NCBI GenBank assembly: GCA_947167995.1
Contig: CAMVKS010000007.1
Coordinates: 1-64,000, forward strand
Source: an uncultured Prevotellaceae bacterium
GTDB taxonomy: Bacteria > Bacteroidota > Bacteroidia > Bacteroidales > Muribaculaceae
Reading direction: 5' to 3'
DNA: 64,000 bases
The stretch's first letter is position 1. Each line of letters starts with the position of its first letter. Shown here piece by piece: positions 43,861 through 52,957 of this stretch. Both the position numbers and the translations under genes were made by a program. Under the pieces are notes generated by a model. It searched no databases and was not told the origin of the DNA. It saw only the letters and a list, made by a program, of their open reading frames with translations.

Positions 43861-45141
43861 TTATATTCGGCTCATAAAGAACTCCCGCACGTCGTGCCAG
43901 TGGTAGTAGGGTGCGCAGTCGGTGGCGATGGGCAGCGTGGCTTCGTGTTCGTTGAGTAGAATCTTCACAAGGATGTCGTCGCTGCCAGCCTTTCGGTAGT
44001 ATATCAACTGAATGTTGGCTGCCATTGGGAAAACCTCGTAAGAGCGCCAATGGTCGGCGAGGGTCTCTAAGTCGGTAGTGTCATAGTCCATGCCGTTGAG
44101 TCCCATCAGGCACACCAGGGGCAGCACCACACTCTCATGACCAAATCGCAGAGTGGCACTGTTAGTGCCGCTTGTGATAGCCACGTCGGCAGTCTCCACT
44201 AAGTTGCGCAGCAGGTTGCGATGAGCTTTCGCACCGGTATAGTTGGTGAGAGAAGTGTTTCCTGAGTAGATATACCAGCGTGCGTTGTTGTAGGTCCAGA
44301 GGTCTACCGCATCGTCAAGTGTGAAGACGCCCGAGTAGAGGTCTATGTTCTCAAAGGCGTGGTGGCTTTGCATGTTGCCCACTAAGTCAAATAGGATGTT
44401 CTCGAAACGGAAGCTGTTGATGCTGTCTCTCACAAATTTCTTGTCATTGAACAGTCTAAGGGTCATTTTCTCCAAACGCTTGGGGGTGAAAAGCTTGTCT
44501 CGCAGGTTGTCGACCAGGTGACGTGCTCCTTTCTGTGCGGCCACAGCCACTGTGTCATAATAGTTCATATAGTACATGTCGTGCTCGCTGGCATCGGTGG
44601 TGATGCGCAGTCTTGGGTTTAACGACTTGAGCATGGCAGTCTCGTTGAGCATCGACAGTATGCAACGTATCACCACTGTAGAGCGGGCATCGACCATCGC
44701 ATCGCCTGCCCACACCTCGGGGAAGTTCAGGAACATTCGTTGAGCTATGCGCTGATGCTGCTCGGCACCTATATCACTCAACTCTCCCAATCGTTGATTA
44801 GATGCATTGAGCATCAAGCGGCACACTTCCAGCACTTCTTTGCCGCGGGTTGTGAGCTTACCGTTGCGTTCACCTTTGGTGAGCTCTTGCACGGGGAAGC
44901 TATAGTCGGTGGGAGATATGAGCCATCGGCTGCCGTGGCGGCCATAGTGATTGATGTAAAAAGGCTGGTAACCTGCTGGAGCTGGAGTAAGAGTGGGCAG
45001 GTTTTTGTCGGGGTAGGCGAGATAGTTGTTCGCACTGTAGTGAATGTCCTTGGCAAATGCTTCGCGCACAGTGTTCTGTGCCCACGCTCCTGCTACAAGA
45101 ACCAACGCCGATATTATTAGATAAAAACGTTTTATCGCCAT
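43861..45141 (-). CDS. Secreted histidine acid phosphatase (branch 2, MINPP-like)
   Basis: 426 residues with signal peptide MAIKRFYLIISALVLVAGAWAQ. The catalytic RHG block reads INHYGRHGSRWLIS and the distal proton donor is in RFGHES; the spacing (about 250 residues) fits branch-2 histidine phosphatases, which include phytase-like MINPP. It probably releases phosphate from inositol phosphates or sugar phosphates outside the cell. Convergent with the PAP2 phosphatase gene. Confidence 0.85.
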   Translation of the reverse strand: MAIKRFYLIISALVLVAGAWAQNTVREAFAKDIHYSANNYLAYPDKNLPTLTPAPAGYQPFYINHYGRHGSRWLISPTDYSFPVQELTKGERNGKLTTRGKEVLEVCRLMLNASNQRLGELSDIGAEQHQRIAQRMFLNFPEVWAGDAMVDARSTVVIRCILSMLNETAMLKSLNPRLRITTDASEHDMYYMNYYDTVAVAAQKGARHLVDNLRDKLFTPKRLEKMTLRLFNDKKFVRDSINSFRFENILFDLVGNMQSHHAFENIDLYSGVFTLDDAVDLWTYNNARWYIYSGNTSLTNYTGAKAHRNLLRNLVETADVAITSGTNSATLRFGHESVVLPLVCLMGLNGMDYDTTDLETLADHWRSYEVFPMAANIQLIYYRKAGSDDILVKILLNEHEATLPIATDCAPYYHWHDVREFFMSRI

Positions 45142-45202
45142 AGTATAAATTAAGTGGTAAGTGTTTATTGCTGAGTTATTGATTGTGATTTATGCAGGTG
45201 AA

Positions 45203-46186
45203 TCAAACTGTAGCGGTGATGATGGTGGCATTGCCTTTGAAATCAAGGCTGTGAACACATGCTGGAGCCAGCATCGACTCGCCTTGAGTCATGTCGTAGA
45301 GCCTGCCGTTGCCGCAGTTGATGGTTGTGTGACCGTTGATGCACATCAGGCACAGGAACGCATCGTGAGGCATTTCTAAATGATAGATGCCGTCGATGAT
45401 GATGCGGTCAACGTCAAAGAAGATGCTGTTGATGAGCGAGATTTTGCCTGAGCGGTTAGGGTAGTGGCGAAGGCAGTCCCGGCTCACGGTGTAGTCAATG
45501 GCATCGATGGCGAGCTCCGTGTGGAGCTCACGTGGCTTGCCGTTGGTGTCGATGCGGTCGTAGTCGTAGACGCGATAGGTGATGTCGCTTGGTTGCTGGA
45601 CCTCGAGAAGCAAGTTGCCTGCCCCGATGGAGTGTATGCGTCCCGATGGAAGGAAGAAAATGTCGCCTTGGTGGGTGAAATGCCGCGCAAGAACATCGAG
45701 CAAGGTGCCGTTTTCCATGTGCTCAAGGTATTGCTTGGGTGTTATGGTCCGGCTCATACCCGCCAGCAGCGAAGCTCCCGGCTCGGCGTCGATGATGTAC
45801 CACATCTCGGTCTTGCCTGAACAGTTGTGTCGACGGTGGGCAAGGTCGTCGTCGGGGTGTACCTGAACCGAGAGATCCTGATGCGCATCGATGAATTTCA
45901 CAAGCAGGGGAAACTCGGTGTTGTACTTTCTATAGATGCGGTTGCCCACAAGCTGACCTTTGTAGTGCTTGATGAGTTTTCGCAATGTCCATCCCTTGTG
46001 GTCACCGTCGGCGACAATGCTCTCATGCCCTTTCAGACCCGATATTTCCCAGCTCTCACCCACATTGTGCACTCCCAGGTCGATGCCCTTGAAGTCTCCA
46101 ATCTTGTCTCCTCCCCACAGGACGGTTTTCAAGTTCTTGTCAAACTTGAACAGCTGCGGGTGCAATATATTACTTGTCTTGGGCAT
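45203..46186 (-). CDS. manA: Type I mannose-6-phosphate isomerase-like protein
   Basis: 327 residues of the class I PMI cupin fold. Zinc ligands are in QVHPDD (108-113), KTEMWYII (125-132) and the GRIHSIGAG segment. It interconverts mannose 6-phosphate and fructose 6-phosphate. The protein is shorter than enterobacterial ManA, as in most Bacteroidetes. A minus-strand TAAATTTG at 46212-46219 is a possible -7 box. Confidence 0.9.
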   Translation of the reverse strand: MPKTSNILHPQLFKFDKNLKTVLWGGDKIGDFKGIDLGVHNVGESWEISGLKGHESIVADGDHKGWTLRKLIKHYKGQLVGNRIYRKYNTEFPLLVKFIDAHQDLSVQVHPDDDLAHRRHNCSGKTEMWYIIDAEPGASLLAGMSRTITPKQYLEHMENGTLLDVLARHFTHQGDIFFLPSGRIHSIGAGNLLLEVQQPSDITYRVYDYDRIDTNGKPRELHTELAIDAIDYTVSRDCLRHYPNRSGKISLINSIFFDVDRIIIDGIYHLEMPHDAFLCLMCINGHTTINCGNGRLYDMTQGESMLAPACVHSLDFKGNATIITATV

Positions 46187-46373
46187 CTATAAATGATTGG
46201 CTAATGACTTGCAAATTTACACACATTTTCTGTAATAATGAATGTTATGTACAAAAACTTTTTGGCAAATGCTTGCCTTATGATATTTTTAACCTAATAA
46301 GTCATATAGGGCATCAACAATAAAAAAAACTTAACAATTCATTAATTTGTGGCAATTATTTAAATTAATAGAC

Positions 46374-46381
46374 TAACTTTG
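46374..46381 (+). promoter_or_regulatory. -7 element upstream of the 46431 gene
   Basis: TAACTTTG, 50 bp before the ATG. The nearest TTTG is 24 bp upstream, longer than the usual spacing. Confidence 0.5.
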
Positions 46382-46430
46382 CACCGCTTTTTTCCAAAAC
46401 AAAAAAAGGGGGGAAAAAACACGCTCTTTC

Positions 46431-47108
46431 ATGACACAACGTAACAAGAAAATAATGTGGTGGTCGGCGACAGCAGCAATTGTTGTCCTGGTGTTGCTGT
46501 ATGTGTTTTGTCCTCCTGTTCATCGCTGGGGAAATCAACTCTTGGGCAAGAATGAAAAAGAGCTGCCAAAACCCAACCACACCACTAACAACGAGTATGA
46601 GTATGGGCGGCCAGTAGAGGAGCTTGAAGTCGAAACTCTCGACATCCCCAAGGACTCTTTGCTCGACAGTCTCATGATGGCCGACTCTATCATGGGCGCA
46701 GCCCAAGTGAAACCCATTGATGGTCCTCCACCGGCACATGTCGAAGGGTTTGGCGAGGAACCGTTGCCGCCCATGCCATCGACCAAAGACGTTCCTGGCC
46801 GTACTAAGGAAGACATGCAGGAAGTGACACCATCGCCGGCAGCAGAGCTGGAACAGCATGTTTCGGAATATGCTGCCGTCAACAATAAGATTAAGTCTTG
46901 CCGAATGAGTTACAACAGGCTATTGGGAGTTTACAGAGAGTTTGCCAAGACTCCAACGGCAGCCCTTCAGGAGCAGGGGTTGAAACTCAAGGAGAACCTT
47001 CTCAACGAGCTCACTCAGCTCATGAAACTGTCGCAATCCAAGAACGACGATGCCGGCATGGAAGAAGCTGCCGACCTCAGGCGAGAGGTCAACAAGATGC
47101 AGTTCTGA
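46431..47108 (+). CDS. Membrane-anchored protein of unknown function
   Basis: 225 residues: positively charged start (MTQRNKKIMWW), one membrane helix to about residue 30, a Pro/Glu-rich linker, then a C-terminal helical region (about 140-220) that looks like a coiled coil (EQHVSEYAAVNNKIKSCRMSY). I do not recognise a family. The single anchor puts the helical domain outside the cytoplasmic membrane. Ends at a strong terminator, so it is probably monocistronic. Confidence 0.7.
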   Translation: MTQRNKKIMWWSATAAIVVLVLLYVFCPPVHRWGNQLLGKNEKELPKPNHTTNNEYEYGRPVEELEVETLDIPKDSLLDSLMMADSIMGAAQVKPIDGPPPAHVEGFGEEPLPPMPSTKDVPGRTKEDMQEVTPSPAAELEQHVSEYAAVNNKIKSCRMSYNRLLGVYREFAKTPTAALQEQGLKLKENLLNELTQLMKLSQSKNDDAGMEEAADLRREVNKMQF

Positions 47109-47120
47109 TACAATAAAATA

Positions 47121-47162
47121 AACCCGAATTGATCGATGACCAATTCGGGTTTGTTGTTTTTT
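47121..47162 (+). terminator. Rho-independent terminator
   Basis: AACCCGAATTG and CAATTCGGGTT form a perfect 11-bp stem with a 9-nt loop, followed by TGTTGTTTTTTAA. Confidence 0.92.
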
Positions 47163-47613
47163 AATGTTGTTTATGCTATATCCCTTCATTTACCTTTGCC
47201 CAAAAACAATGACTTGTCCTGAAATGAGTTTACAAAGTAGTAAACAAAACCAGGATTAAAATGAAGAAAGTAAACTTCCGTCAGGACTATAATCCAGTGA
47301 TTCCTATAATTCCTATGATTCCTATAATTCCTATAATTCCTATAATTCCACTGATTCCACTGATTCCAGCGATTCCGAATTTTCCAGTAATTCCATGATG
47401 ACGATTTGTGATGCAAAGTTAGCTAATAAAGATTGGATTAGCAAGAATGCCTGCATTGAAAAAATGCCACTGATTTGGATGAGGATATTGACAAAAACAA
47501 CGATGCGAGTTGCCGATAGAAATAAAAACATCGCTAAATTGCTGCTGATTGCTTATTTTTTTGTACTTTTACACGCCGAAAGAGAAATTGCAAACAAAAA
47601 GACTTGATATACA
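47163..47613. other. Intergenic region with minisatellite
   Basis: The middle contains a 9-bp tandem repeat (47300-47380). A 76-codon frame on the minus strand over it merely translates the repeat (WNYRNYRN...) and is not called. A TACTTTTA box at 47574-47581 may be the promoter of the next gene. Confidence 0.6.
47300..47380. repeat. 9-bp minisatellite
   Basis: Nine units: five of ATTCCTATA or ATTCCTATG, two of ATTCCACTG, then ATTCCAGCG and ATTCCGAAT. Decay at the right edge continues as TTTTCCAGTAATTCC. Confidence 0.9.
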
Positions 47614-50172
47614 ATGGAAAATAAATTTCTTGACAAACGATTGATAGGCACCATGACGGTGCGCAATGTAGTAACTTTTGTACTCTCGATACTGGCTTTT
47701 GCCGCTATTTCGTGGATATATTTCTATCCTAACGATGTTAATGGCGACGTCTTGCAGCAGAACGATGTGCTGCAAGGAGCTGCCAACGGACAGGAGGCGA
47801 AAGTTTATAACGAGAAACACAATGGAGAGGTGACACGCTGGACCAACAGCCTCTTTGGTGGTATGCCCACCTTCCAGATTGCTCCGAGCTACAAGAGCAA
47901 CTCGATGATAAACACCATTGGCAAGGTGCTCACTCTTGGCTTCCCAGAGCCTGTGAGCTGGGTGTTCCTGCTGATGTTGGGCTTCTTCATCCTGATGCTC
48001 TCGTTCGACATGAAATGGTATCTGGCGGTGCTTGGCGCTATAGGCTATGCGTTCTCGTCCTATTTTTTTATCATCATTGATGCAGGACACATCTGGAAGC
48101 TGCTGGTACTGTGTTACATACCTCCAACGATAGCCGGCATTGTGTGGGCCTATCGTGGCAAGTATCTGCTTGGAGCTGCCGTGGCGGCCGTCTTTGCGTC
48201 GTTACAGCTCATCAGCAACCATGTGCAGATGACCTATTACTCATTGTTTATCATCGTGCCTCTTGTCATCGCCTTCCTGGTCATCGCCATCAAGGACAAG
48301 AAGATAGGGCAGTGGTGCATCGCCACAGCATCGCTGGCAGTGGCTGCCGCTTTGGCACTGGGCGCCAACGCATCCAACTTGTATCTCTCCTACAAATATT
48401 CGCAGGAAACCATGCGAGGTGGCCACAGCGAGCTCACTCCCCTTCCCAGCGAAGATGGCAAGGAGCAGGTGAGCAGTGAGCCCACCAACGGCGGCTTGAG
48501 CAAGGAATATATCACTCAATGGAGTTATGGCATAGACGAGACATGGACACTGATGGTTCCCAATGTCAAGGGCGGAACAAGCATGAAGTCACTTGCCGAT
48601 GCCGATAATGCCGAAGACCTGGCTGCTGACAGCGAACTTGGAGTCGAAGCCATGCAGGTCTTCCCACAATACTTTGGCGACCAACCATTCACCAGCGGAC
48701 CCGTCTATGTGGGCGCTCTGATTTTTGTGTTCTTCATCATTGGAGTTTTTGTGGTGAAAGGTCCAGTGAAATGGGCACTGCTGGTTGCGACAATACTGTC
48801 TATAATGCTTGCCTGGGGCCACAACTTCATGGGACTGACCAATTTCTTCATCGACCACTTCCCCATGTACAACAAGTTCAGGACGGTGTCGAGCATACTC
48901 GTCATTGCCGAGTTCACCATGCCGTTGCTTGCAGTGATGGCTCTGAAAGAGATGTTCACCCGCGACGACTTCTTCGAGAAATATAGCAAGCTCATCTATA
49001 TAGTGTTTGTTGCTTGCACGGTGTTGTGTCTCATGTTTGCCCTGATGCCAGGAATGTTTGGAGGCGGCGTGAGCCACGAAGAGGCTTCGCGATTGGAGCA
49101 AGCCTTGCAAGGTCAAGCCACTATGAGTCAGCTTCCTGGAGTGAAGTCCTCGGTCGAGGCCATTCGTCACAGTTTGGTTAGTGCCGATGCTTGGCGCAGC
49201 CTCATGATCATCGTTTTAGGCTTTGCCTTGATTATGGCCTATCGTTTCAGAAAGCTCAATGCTATGGCGGCAACGCTGATAATCGCGGTGGTCGTTCTAA
49301 TCGACATGTTCATGGTCAACAGGCGTTATCTCAACGAAGAGAGATTTGTGAGCCGTGACGAGATTCCTTCTACAACATTCGAGAAGACGCAAGCCGATAA
49401 TATCATTCTTGCCGACACAACGCAGAATTATCGAGTTCTTGATATTCCTGGCTTTACACAGCCCCGCTCGAGCTATTTCCACAAGACAATAGGTGGTTAT
49501 CATGCAGCGAAGCTCACACGCTATAACGACCTGATTGAGCGTCAAATCATGAACAACAACATGAATGTGGTTAACATGCTCAATGCCAAGTGGATGATGG
49601 GCAGCGACACTCAGGCGCAGGAGAATCCCGATGCATTGGGCAACGCTTGGTTTGTAGACACTTTGACCTATGTGCAAAATGCCGATCAGGAAATGAAATT
49701 CCTTGACAACTTCAATCCTGCTACCACCGCTGTTGCCGACAAGAAATTTGAGTCGGTTCTTGGCACGGCACGAGCCACACAGCCTGGCGATACAATCTTT
49801 GAGACCACCTATGCCCCCAATAAGCTCACCTATCACTATCACAGTGCGGCTGGCGGTCTGGCGGTGTTCAGCGAGATTTATTTCCCATGGGGATGGAAAG
49901 CCACTGTCGATGGCAAGGAGACGAAGATTGGACGCGTGAACTATGTTCTGCGTGCACTCCAGCTGCCTGCCGGTGATCATACCATAGTATTCACCTACGA
50001 TCCACAAGAGGTTCACCAAACCGAAGGTATTGCTAAGACTTCGGTCTACATCATCTTGTTGCTCGTCCTCATTGCCCTGGGATGGGGAATCTACAAGGGC
50101 GTGAAAAACAAAGAGGGTGCCCCAGTCGAGGTGCAACCCGAAGAGGCACAAGAGGAGAAAAAGAAACAATGA
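47614..50172 (+). CDS. YfhO-family membrane protein
   Basis: 852 residues with 12-13 membrane helices and large extracytoplasmic parts; the C-terminal region (after about residue 640) is a soluble domain before a last helix and a charged tail. The YfhO/GT-C-like arrangement and the WVFLLMLGFFILML, FSSYFFIIIDAGHIWK and RYNDLIERQ stretches fit the family; members are implicated in lipid-linked sugar transfer to envelope polymers. The exact substrate is unknown. The next gene starts 62 bp downstream. Confidence 0.85.
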   Translation: MENKFLDKRLIGTMTVRNVVTFVLSILAFAAISWIYFYPNDVNGDVLQQNDVLQGAANGQEAKVYNEKHNGEVTRWTNSLFGGMPTFQIAPSYKSNSMINTIGKVLTLGFPEPVSWVFLLMLGFFILMLSFDMKWYLAVLGAIGYAFSSYFFIIIDAGHIWKLLVLCYIPPTIAGIVWAYRGKYLLGAAVAAVFASLQLISNHVQMTYYSLFIIVPLVIAFLVIAIKDKKIGQWCIATASLAVAAALALGANASNLYLSYKYSQETMRGGHSELTPLPSEDGKEQVSSEPTNGGLSKEYITQWSYGIDETWTLMVPNVKGGTSMKSLADADNAEDLAADSELGVEAMQVFPQYFGDQPFTSGPVYVGALIFVFFIIGVFVVKGPVKWALLVATILSIMLAWGHNFMGLTNFFIDHFPMYNKFRTVSSILVIAEFTMPLLAVMALKEMFTRDDFFEKYSKLIYIVFVACTVLCLMFALMPGMFGGGVSHEEASRLEQALQGQATMSQLPGVKSSVEAIRHSLVSADAWRSLMIIVLGFALIMAYRFRKLNAMAATLIIAVVVLIDMFMVNRRYLNEERFVSRDEIPSTTFEKTQADNIILADTTQNYRVLDIPGFTQPRSSYFHKTIGGYHAAKLTRYNDLIERQIMNNNMNVVNMLNAKWMMGSDTQAQENPDALGNAWFVDTLTYVQNADQEMKFLDNFNPATTAVADKKFESVLGTARATQPGDTIFETTYAPNKLTYHYHSAAGGLAVFSEIYFPWGWKATVDGKETKIGRVNYVLRALQLPAGDHTIVFTYDPQEVHQTEGIAKTSVYIILLLVLIALGWGIYKGVKNKEGAPVEVQPEEAQEEKKKQ

Positions 50173-50234
50173 AATTGTCAAGTGCCCACAGTAGATGAGG
50201 CACTTCCTTTCACTGCTTAAACACAAAGCTTGGC

Positions 50235-50954
50235 GTGGGACGCATAAAGAGATATCGCACGGCATTGAGCCGTCATCATCGTAGCAAAGGGCATGGCATA
50301 CATTCGCCCTTTGCTTTCAACTTTGTGCGTTTTGTACTTCGAGAGAAGTCGTCATACTACTGCTATGACAGCATGAAGCAGCTGCGACAGATGGTCATCA
50401 ACACCTTGCATGGCGTTAAGAATCATCCTCGTGTCATCTCGTTCAAGGGCATGAAGATGCTTTTCCGAATCACCAATTTTTTCAATCCCACCCACATCTT
50501 GCAGGTGGGGTCGTGCTATGGCATGACTGCGGCTACCATGCTTGAAGTGTCGTCACGCAGCTCTCTGCTGCTCTATGAGCCGCATCTTGATGCCTATCAG
50601 GTGCTCGGCAGAGTGCTCAGCCCTTATCTTGACCGCTTGGATTGCTATAACGACCTTAGTGTGTCCCTTGATGACTATTGTCGCAATCTCGGCACAGGTG
50701 AGGTTCCTTTTGTTATGGTCAACATGGTTCCAGGGTCTGTAGACGGGGATCAGCTGTCGGCGTGGCTGTTGCTTTTGCTCAAGGGAGAATGTGTTATTGT
50801 GATTCGCAACATCAGCCGCAACGATAGTGTCAAAGACCTGTGGAGGCTTCTGAAGAATGCGATGACCCACGGTCAATCGTTCACCAACGAGAAAACTGCC
50901 GTTATCGTGTCGATGAAAAAGTTCAACCTTGAACACTTTTTCTTGTGGTTCTGA
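50235..50954 (+). CDS. Class I SAM-dependent methyltransferase-like protein
   Basis: 239 residues from a GTG start at 50235, chosen because the family begins with RHHRSKGHGIHSPFAF right after it. ILQVGSCYGMTAATML is a recognisable motif I (glycine-rich SAM loop, here GSCYGMT), followed by LYEP for the acidic motif II position. Similar Bacteroidetes proteins are annotated only as methyltransferases. No neighbour indicates the substrate. Confidence 0.75.
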   Translation: MGRIKRYRTALSRHHRSKGHGIHSPFAFNFVRFVLREKSSYYCYDSMKQLRQMVINTLHGVKNHPRVISFKGMKMLFRITNFFNPTHILQVGSCYGMTAATMLEVSSRSSLLLYEPHLDAYQVLGRVLSPYLDRLDCYNDLSVSLDDYCRNLGTGEVPFVMVNMVPGSVDGDQLSAWLLLLLKGECVIVIRNISRNDSVKDLWRLLKNAMTHGQSFTNEKTAVIVSMKKFNLEHFFLWF

Positions 50955-51369
50955 TTGGGAATAAAAATATGTTGTGGATTCAAAAGAACTCGATTTGGAC
51001 CAAATTGAACCAGTTTGAACAAGGAGTTTTCAATAAAAAGTGTTTTAAACACCACTGTTTTTCTGAAAATATATTAATGTAAGTTAAATCTATTGATTCC
51101 GAGACACTCCTTGTTTGCATAAATAATGAATTGTTATTAAATTTGCATAGCAAAACGAAAGATACATTCATCATTATATAACCATCGTAATTAATACATT
51201 CCTTTTTAGTTGTCTGCGTCTGCTTTGTTTGAAAAGCGGGCGTAGGTTTTTATTATGGGTACATGAAAACAAAAATGGCTCTTTATTGTCATAAAAAGCC
51301 ACAACCATGATTGATGATGAGACATGCTGCAGGAACAGTGAGCCCCATCTGCAGCGATTGTTTTGTGCC
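50955..51369. other. Intergenic region 50955-51369
   Basis: AT-rich. On the minus strand it contains the terminator at 51266-51300. Some short open frames overlap it but show no family similarity. Nothing else seen. Confidence 0.5.
51266..51300 (-). terminator. Terminator of the leftward divIC group
   Basis: On the minus strand GGCTTTTTAT and ATAAAGAGCC (9 of 10 paired, 4-nt loop) are followed by ATTTTTGTTTT. Confidence 0.75.
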
Positions 51370-51738
51370 TCAGGAGTTGTTCTTGGTGAGTTTTGAAATC
51401 ATCAACGTCGCATACACCTGAATCACAGCTCCTGCCAGCAGGAAGGCGACCCAGCTGTTCTGGAAGTCCTGTCGTGTTGTGAAAAGACACCCTGCCGCGG
51501 CACAATAGAGAATCGCCGACCACACGTTGATGCGGCACAGTCGTCGCACTCTCAACTGGTTGCTCGGGCTTGGAATGGCAATCTGGGCAATGAGCGTGAG
51601 AGCGGCACCTGCAGCAAATAAATACCTCAGCCCTTCCCACTTGATGTTGAGAATTGGAAGTACTGCTGTTACCAATAGCAACGTCATGCCTAAGCACAAC
51701 GCTATGTTGATGATTGCGGGGGTGATTTTTCGTTTCAT
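51370..51738 (-). CDS. Small four-helix membrane protein, unknown function
   Basis: 122 residues with four hydrophobic segments (about 8-28, 38-55, 72-87, 95-115). It starts 3 bp after the divIC stop on the same strand, so it is co-transcribed. I prefer this frame to the overlapping 163-codon one at 51206-51697, which lacks membrane segments and is Cys/His-rich in a way that looks like a shadow. No family recognised. Confidence 0.7.
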   Translation of the reverse strand: MKRKITPAIINIALCLGMTLLLVTAVLPILNIKWEGLRYLFAAGAALTLIAQIAIPSPSNQLRVRRLCRINVWSAILYCAAAGCLFTTRQDFQNSWVAFLLAGAVIQVYATLMISKLTKNNS

Positions 51739-51741
51739 GAG

Positions 51742-52050
51742 TTAGGGAATGTCGGTGATATATACGTCTTCGTTGGTGCGTTTCATGTTGTATTGCTCGC
51801 GTGCGAGTTTCTCGAGAGTTTCTTTGTCGGTGTTCAACTCTTGAGTTTTGCGCTCGTAATATTTTGCCGAGTCTTCCTGTTGCTTGATTTGAGCCTTTAT
51901 GTTGTCCATTTCCTTTTTCTGCTCATTGATTTGCATGTAATTGTTCTCTCCAAAGAAGAGCAGCATCGCAATGAAAGCAATGAAGATCACAAACGGCAAG
52001 CTAAGCCACATCGGGATCCATTTGGGGCGTTTAAAGTTCTTGAATGTCAT
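51742..52050 (-). CDS. Septum formation initiator DivIC/FtsB-like
   Basis: 102 residues: short cytoplasmic start, one membrane helix (about 14-34), then a coiled coil (MQINEQKKEMDNIKAQIKQQ) and the EKLAREQYNMK signature of DivIC/FtsB. It works with FtsQ- and FtsL-type proteins in the divisome. It lies between trmD and a small membrane protein gene, all leftward. Confidence 0.88.
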   Translation of the reverse strand: MTFKNFKRPKWIPMWLSLPFVIFIAFIAMLLFFGENNYMQINEQKKEMDNIKAQIKQQEDSAKYYERKTQELNTDKETLEKLAREQYNMKRTNEDVYITDIP

Positions 52051-52243
52051 ATCTTTCGTTTTACTATTTTATTCGAGTTTTATAGTGTGGTTGATTGTTT
52101 ATGCCTCAGTTACATAAAACAACAAGTACAACAAGCTAATGTCTGATGTCTGATATCCCAAGTCTGATATCTGATAATTATTGTGCGAAATTAGCAAAAA
52201 AAATGCTTTTATAGGCAAGACTGAGTAGGCTTTAACAAATATT

Positions 52244-52924
52244 TTATTCTTCAAGAAGTCCTGGGCGCAGTTTCTTGGTCCTTTCAAGGGCTTGCTGCAT
52301 TTTCCATTCTTCTATTTTGGGGAAATTGCCGCTCAGCAGTATCTCCGGAACCTTCCAGCCGTTAAACTCGGCGGGGCGGGTGTAGACCGGTGCTTCAAGC
52401 AAGTTGTCCTGGAACGAGTCGTTGAGGGCACTCTGCTCGTCGCCAATGGCACCAGGAATGAGCCTTATGACAGCGTCGGCAATCACTGCGGCAGGCAGTT
52501 CTCCACCAGTGAGCACATAGTTTCCTATTGATATCTCGCGGGTGATGAGATGTTCTCTGATTCGATAGTCCACCCCCTTGTAGTGCCCGCACAGGATTAT
52601 AATGTTCTGTGCCAGCGACAGTTGGTTGGCGATGGGCTGGTTGAGGAGTTCCCCGTCGGGCGAGGTGAATATCACTTCGTCATAGTCTCTTTCACTCTTC
52701 AGGTGCTCGATGCAGCGGTACACAGGTTCAATCTGCATCACCATACCTGCCTCGCCGCCAAATGGGTAGTCATCCACCTTGCGGTGCTTGTTGAGCGTCC
52801 AGTCACGAAGGTTGTGAATGTGTATTTCAACGAGCCCTTTATCTTGTGCCCGCTGGACGATGCTGCAATGCAGAGGCGATTCCAGTGCCTCGGGCATCAC
52901 GGTTATTATGTCTATTCGCATCAT
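52244..52924 (-). CDS. trmD: tRNA (guanine-37-N1)-methyltransferase
   Basis: 226 residues (225 if the second Met is used). SPOUT-class trefoil-knot enzyme: [17 protein letters not shown], the substrate loop [13 protein letters not shown], the knot motif [11 protein letters not shown] and [16 protein letters not shown] are all present. It methylates G37 of tRNAs with a CCN, CUN or CGG codon reader, preventing frameshifting. The gene is followed by a 193-bp gap with short TCTGATATC-type repeats before divIC. Confidence 0.97.
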   Translation of the reverse strand: MMRIDIITVMPEALESPLHCSIVQRAQDKGLVEIHIHNLRDWTLNKHRKVDDYPFGGEAGMVMQIEPVYRCIEHLKSERDYDEVIFTSPDGELLNQPIANQLSLAQNIIILCGHYKGVDYRIREHLITREISIGNYVLTGGELPAAVIADAVIRLIPGAIGDEQSALNDSFQDNLLEAPVYTRPAEFNGWKVPEILLSGNFPKIEEWKMQQALERTKKLRPGLLEE

Positions 52925-52957
52925 GATTTAGGTAGAAGTAAATAGATGGGTGTGTTA

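Noticed and set aside
47186..47416. 76-codon frame over the minisatellite
   Set aside because: Its sequence is just the translated 9-bp repeat (WNYRNYRN) with no start signal.
51206..51697. 163-codon minus-strand frame overlapping the 122-codon membrane protein
   Set aside because: The 122-residue frame abuts divIC, has clean membrane helices and ends before the terminator; the other frame has none of these.
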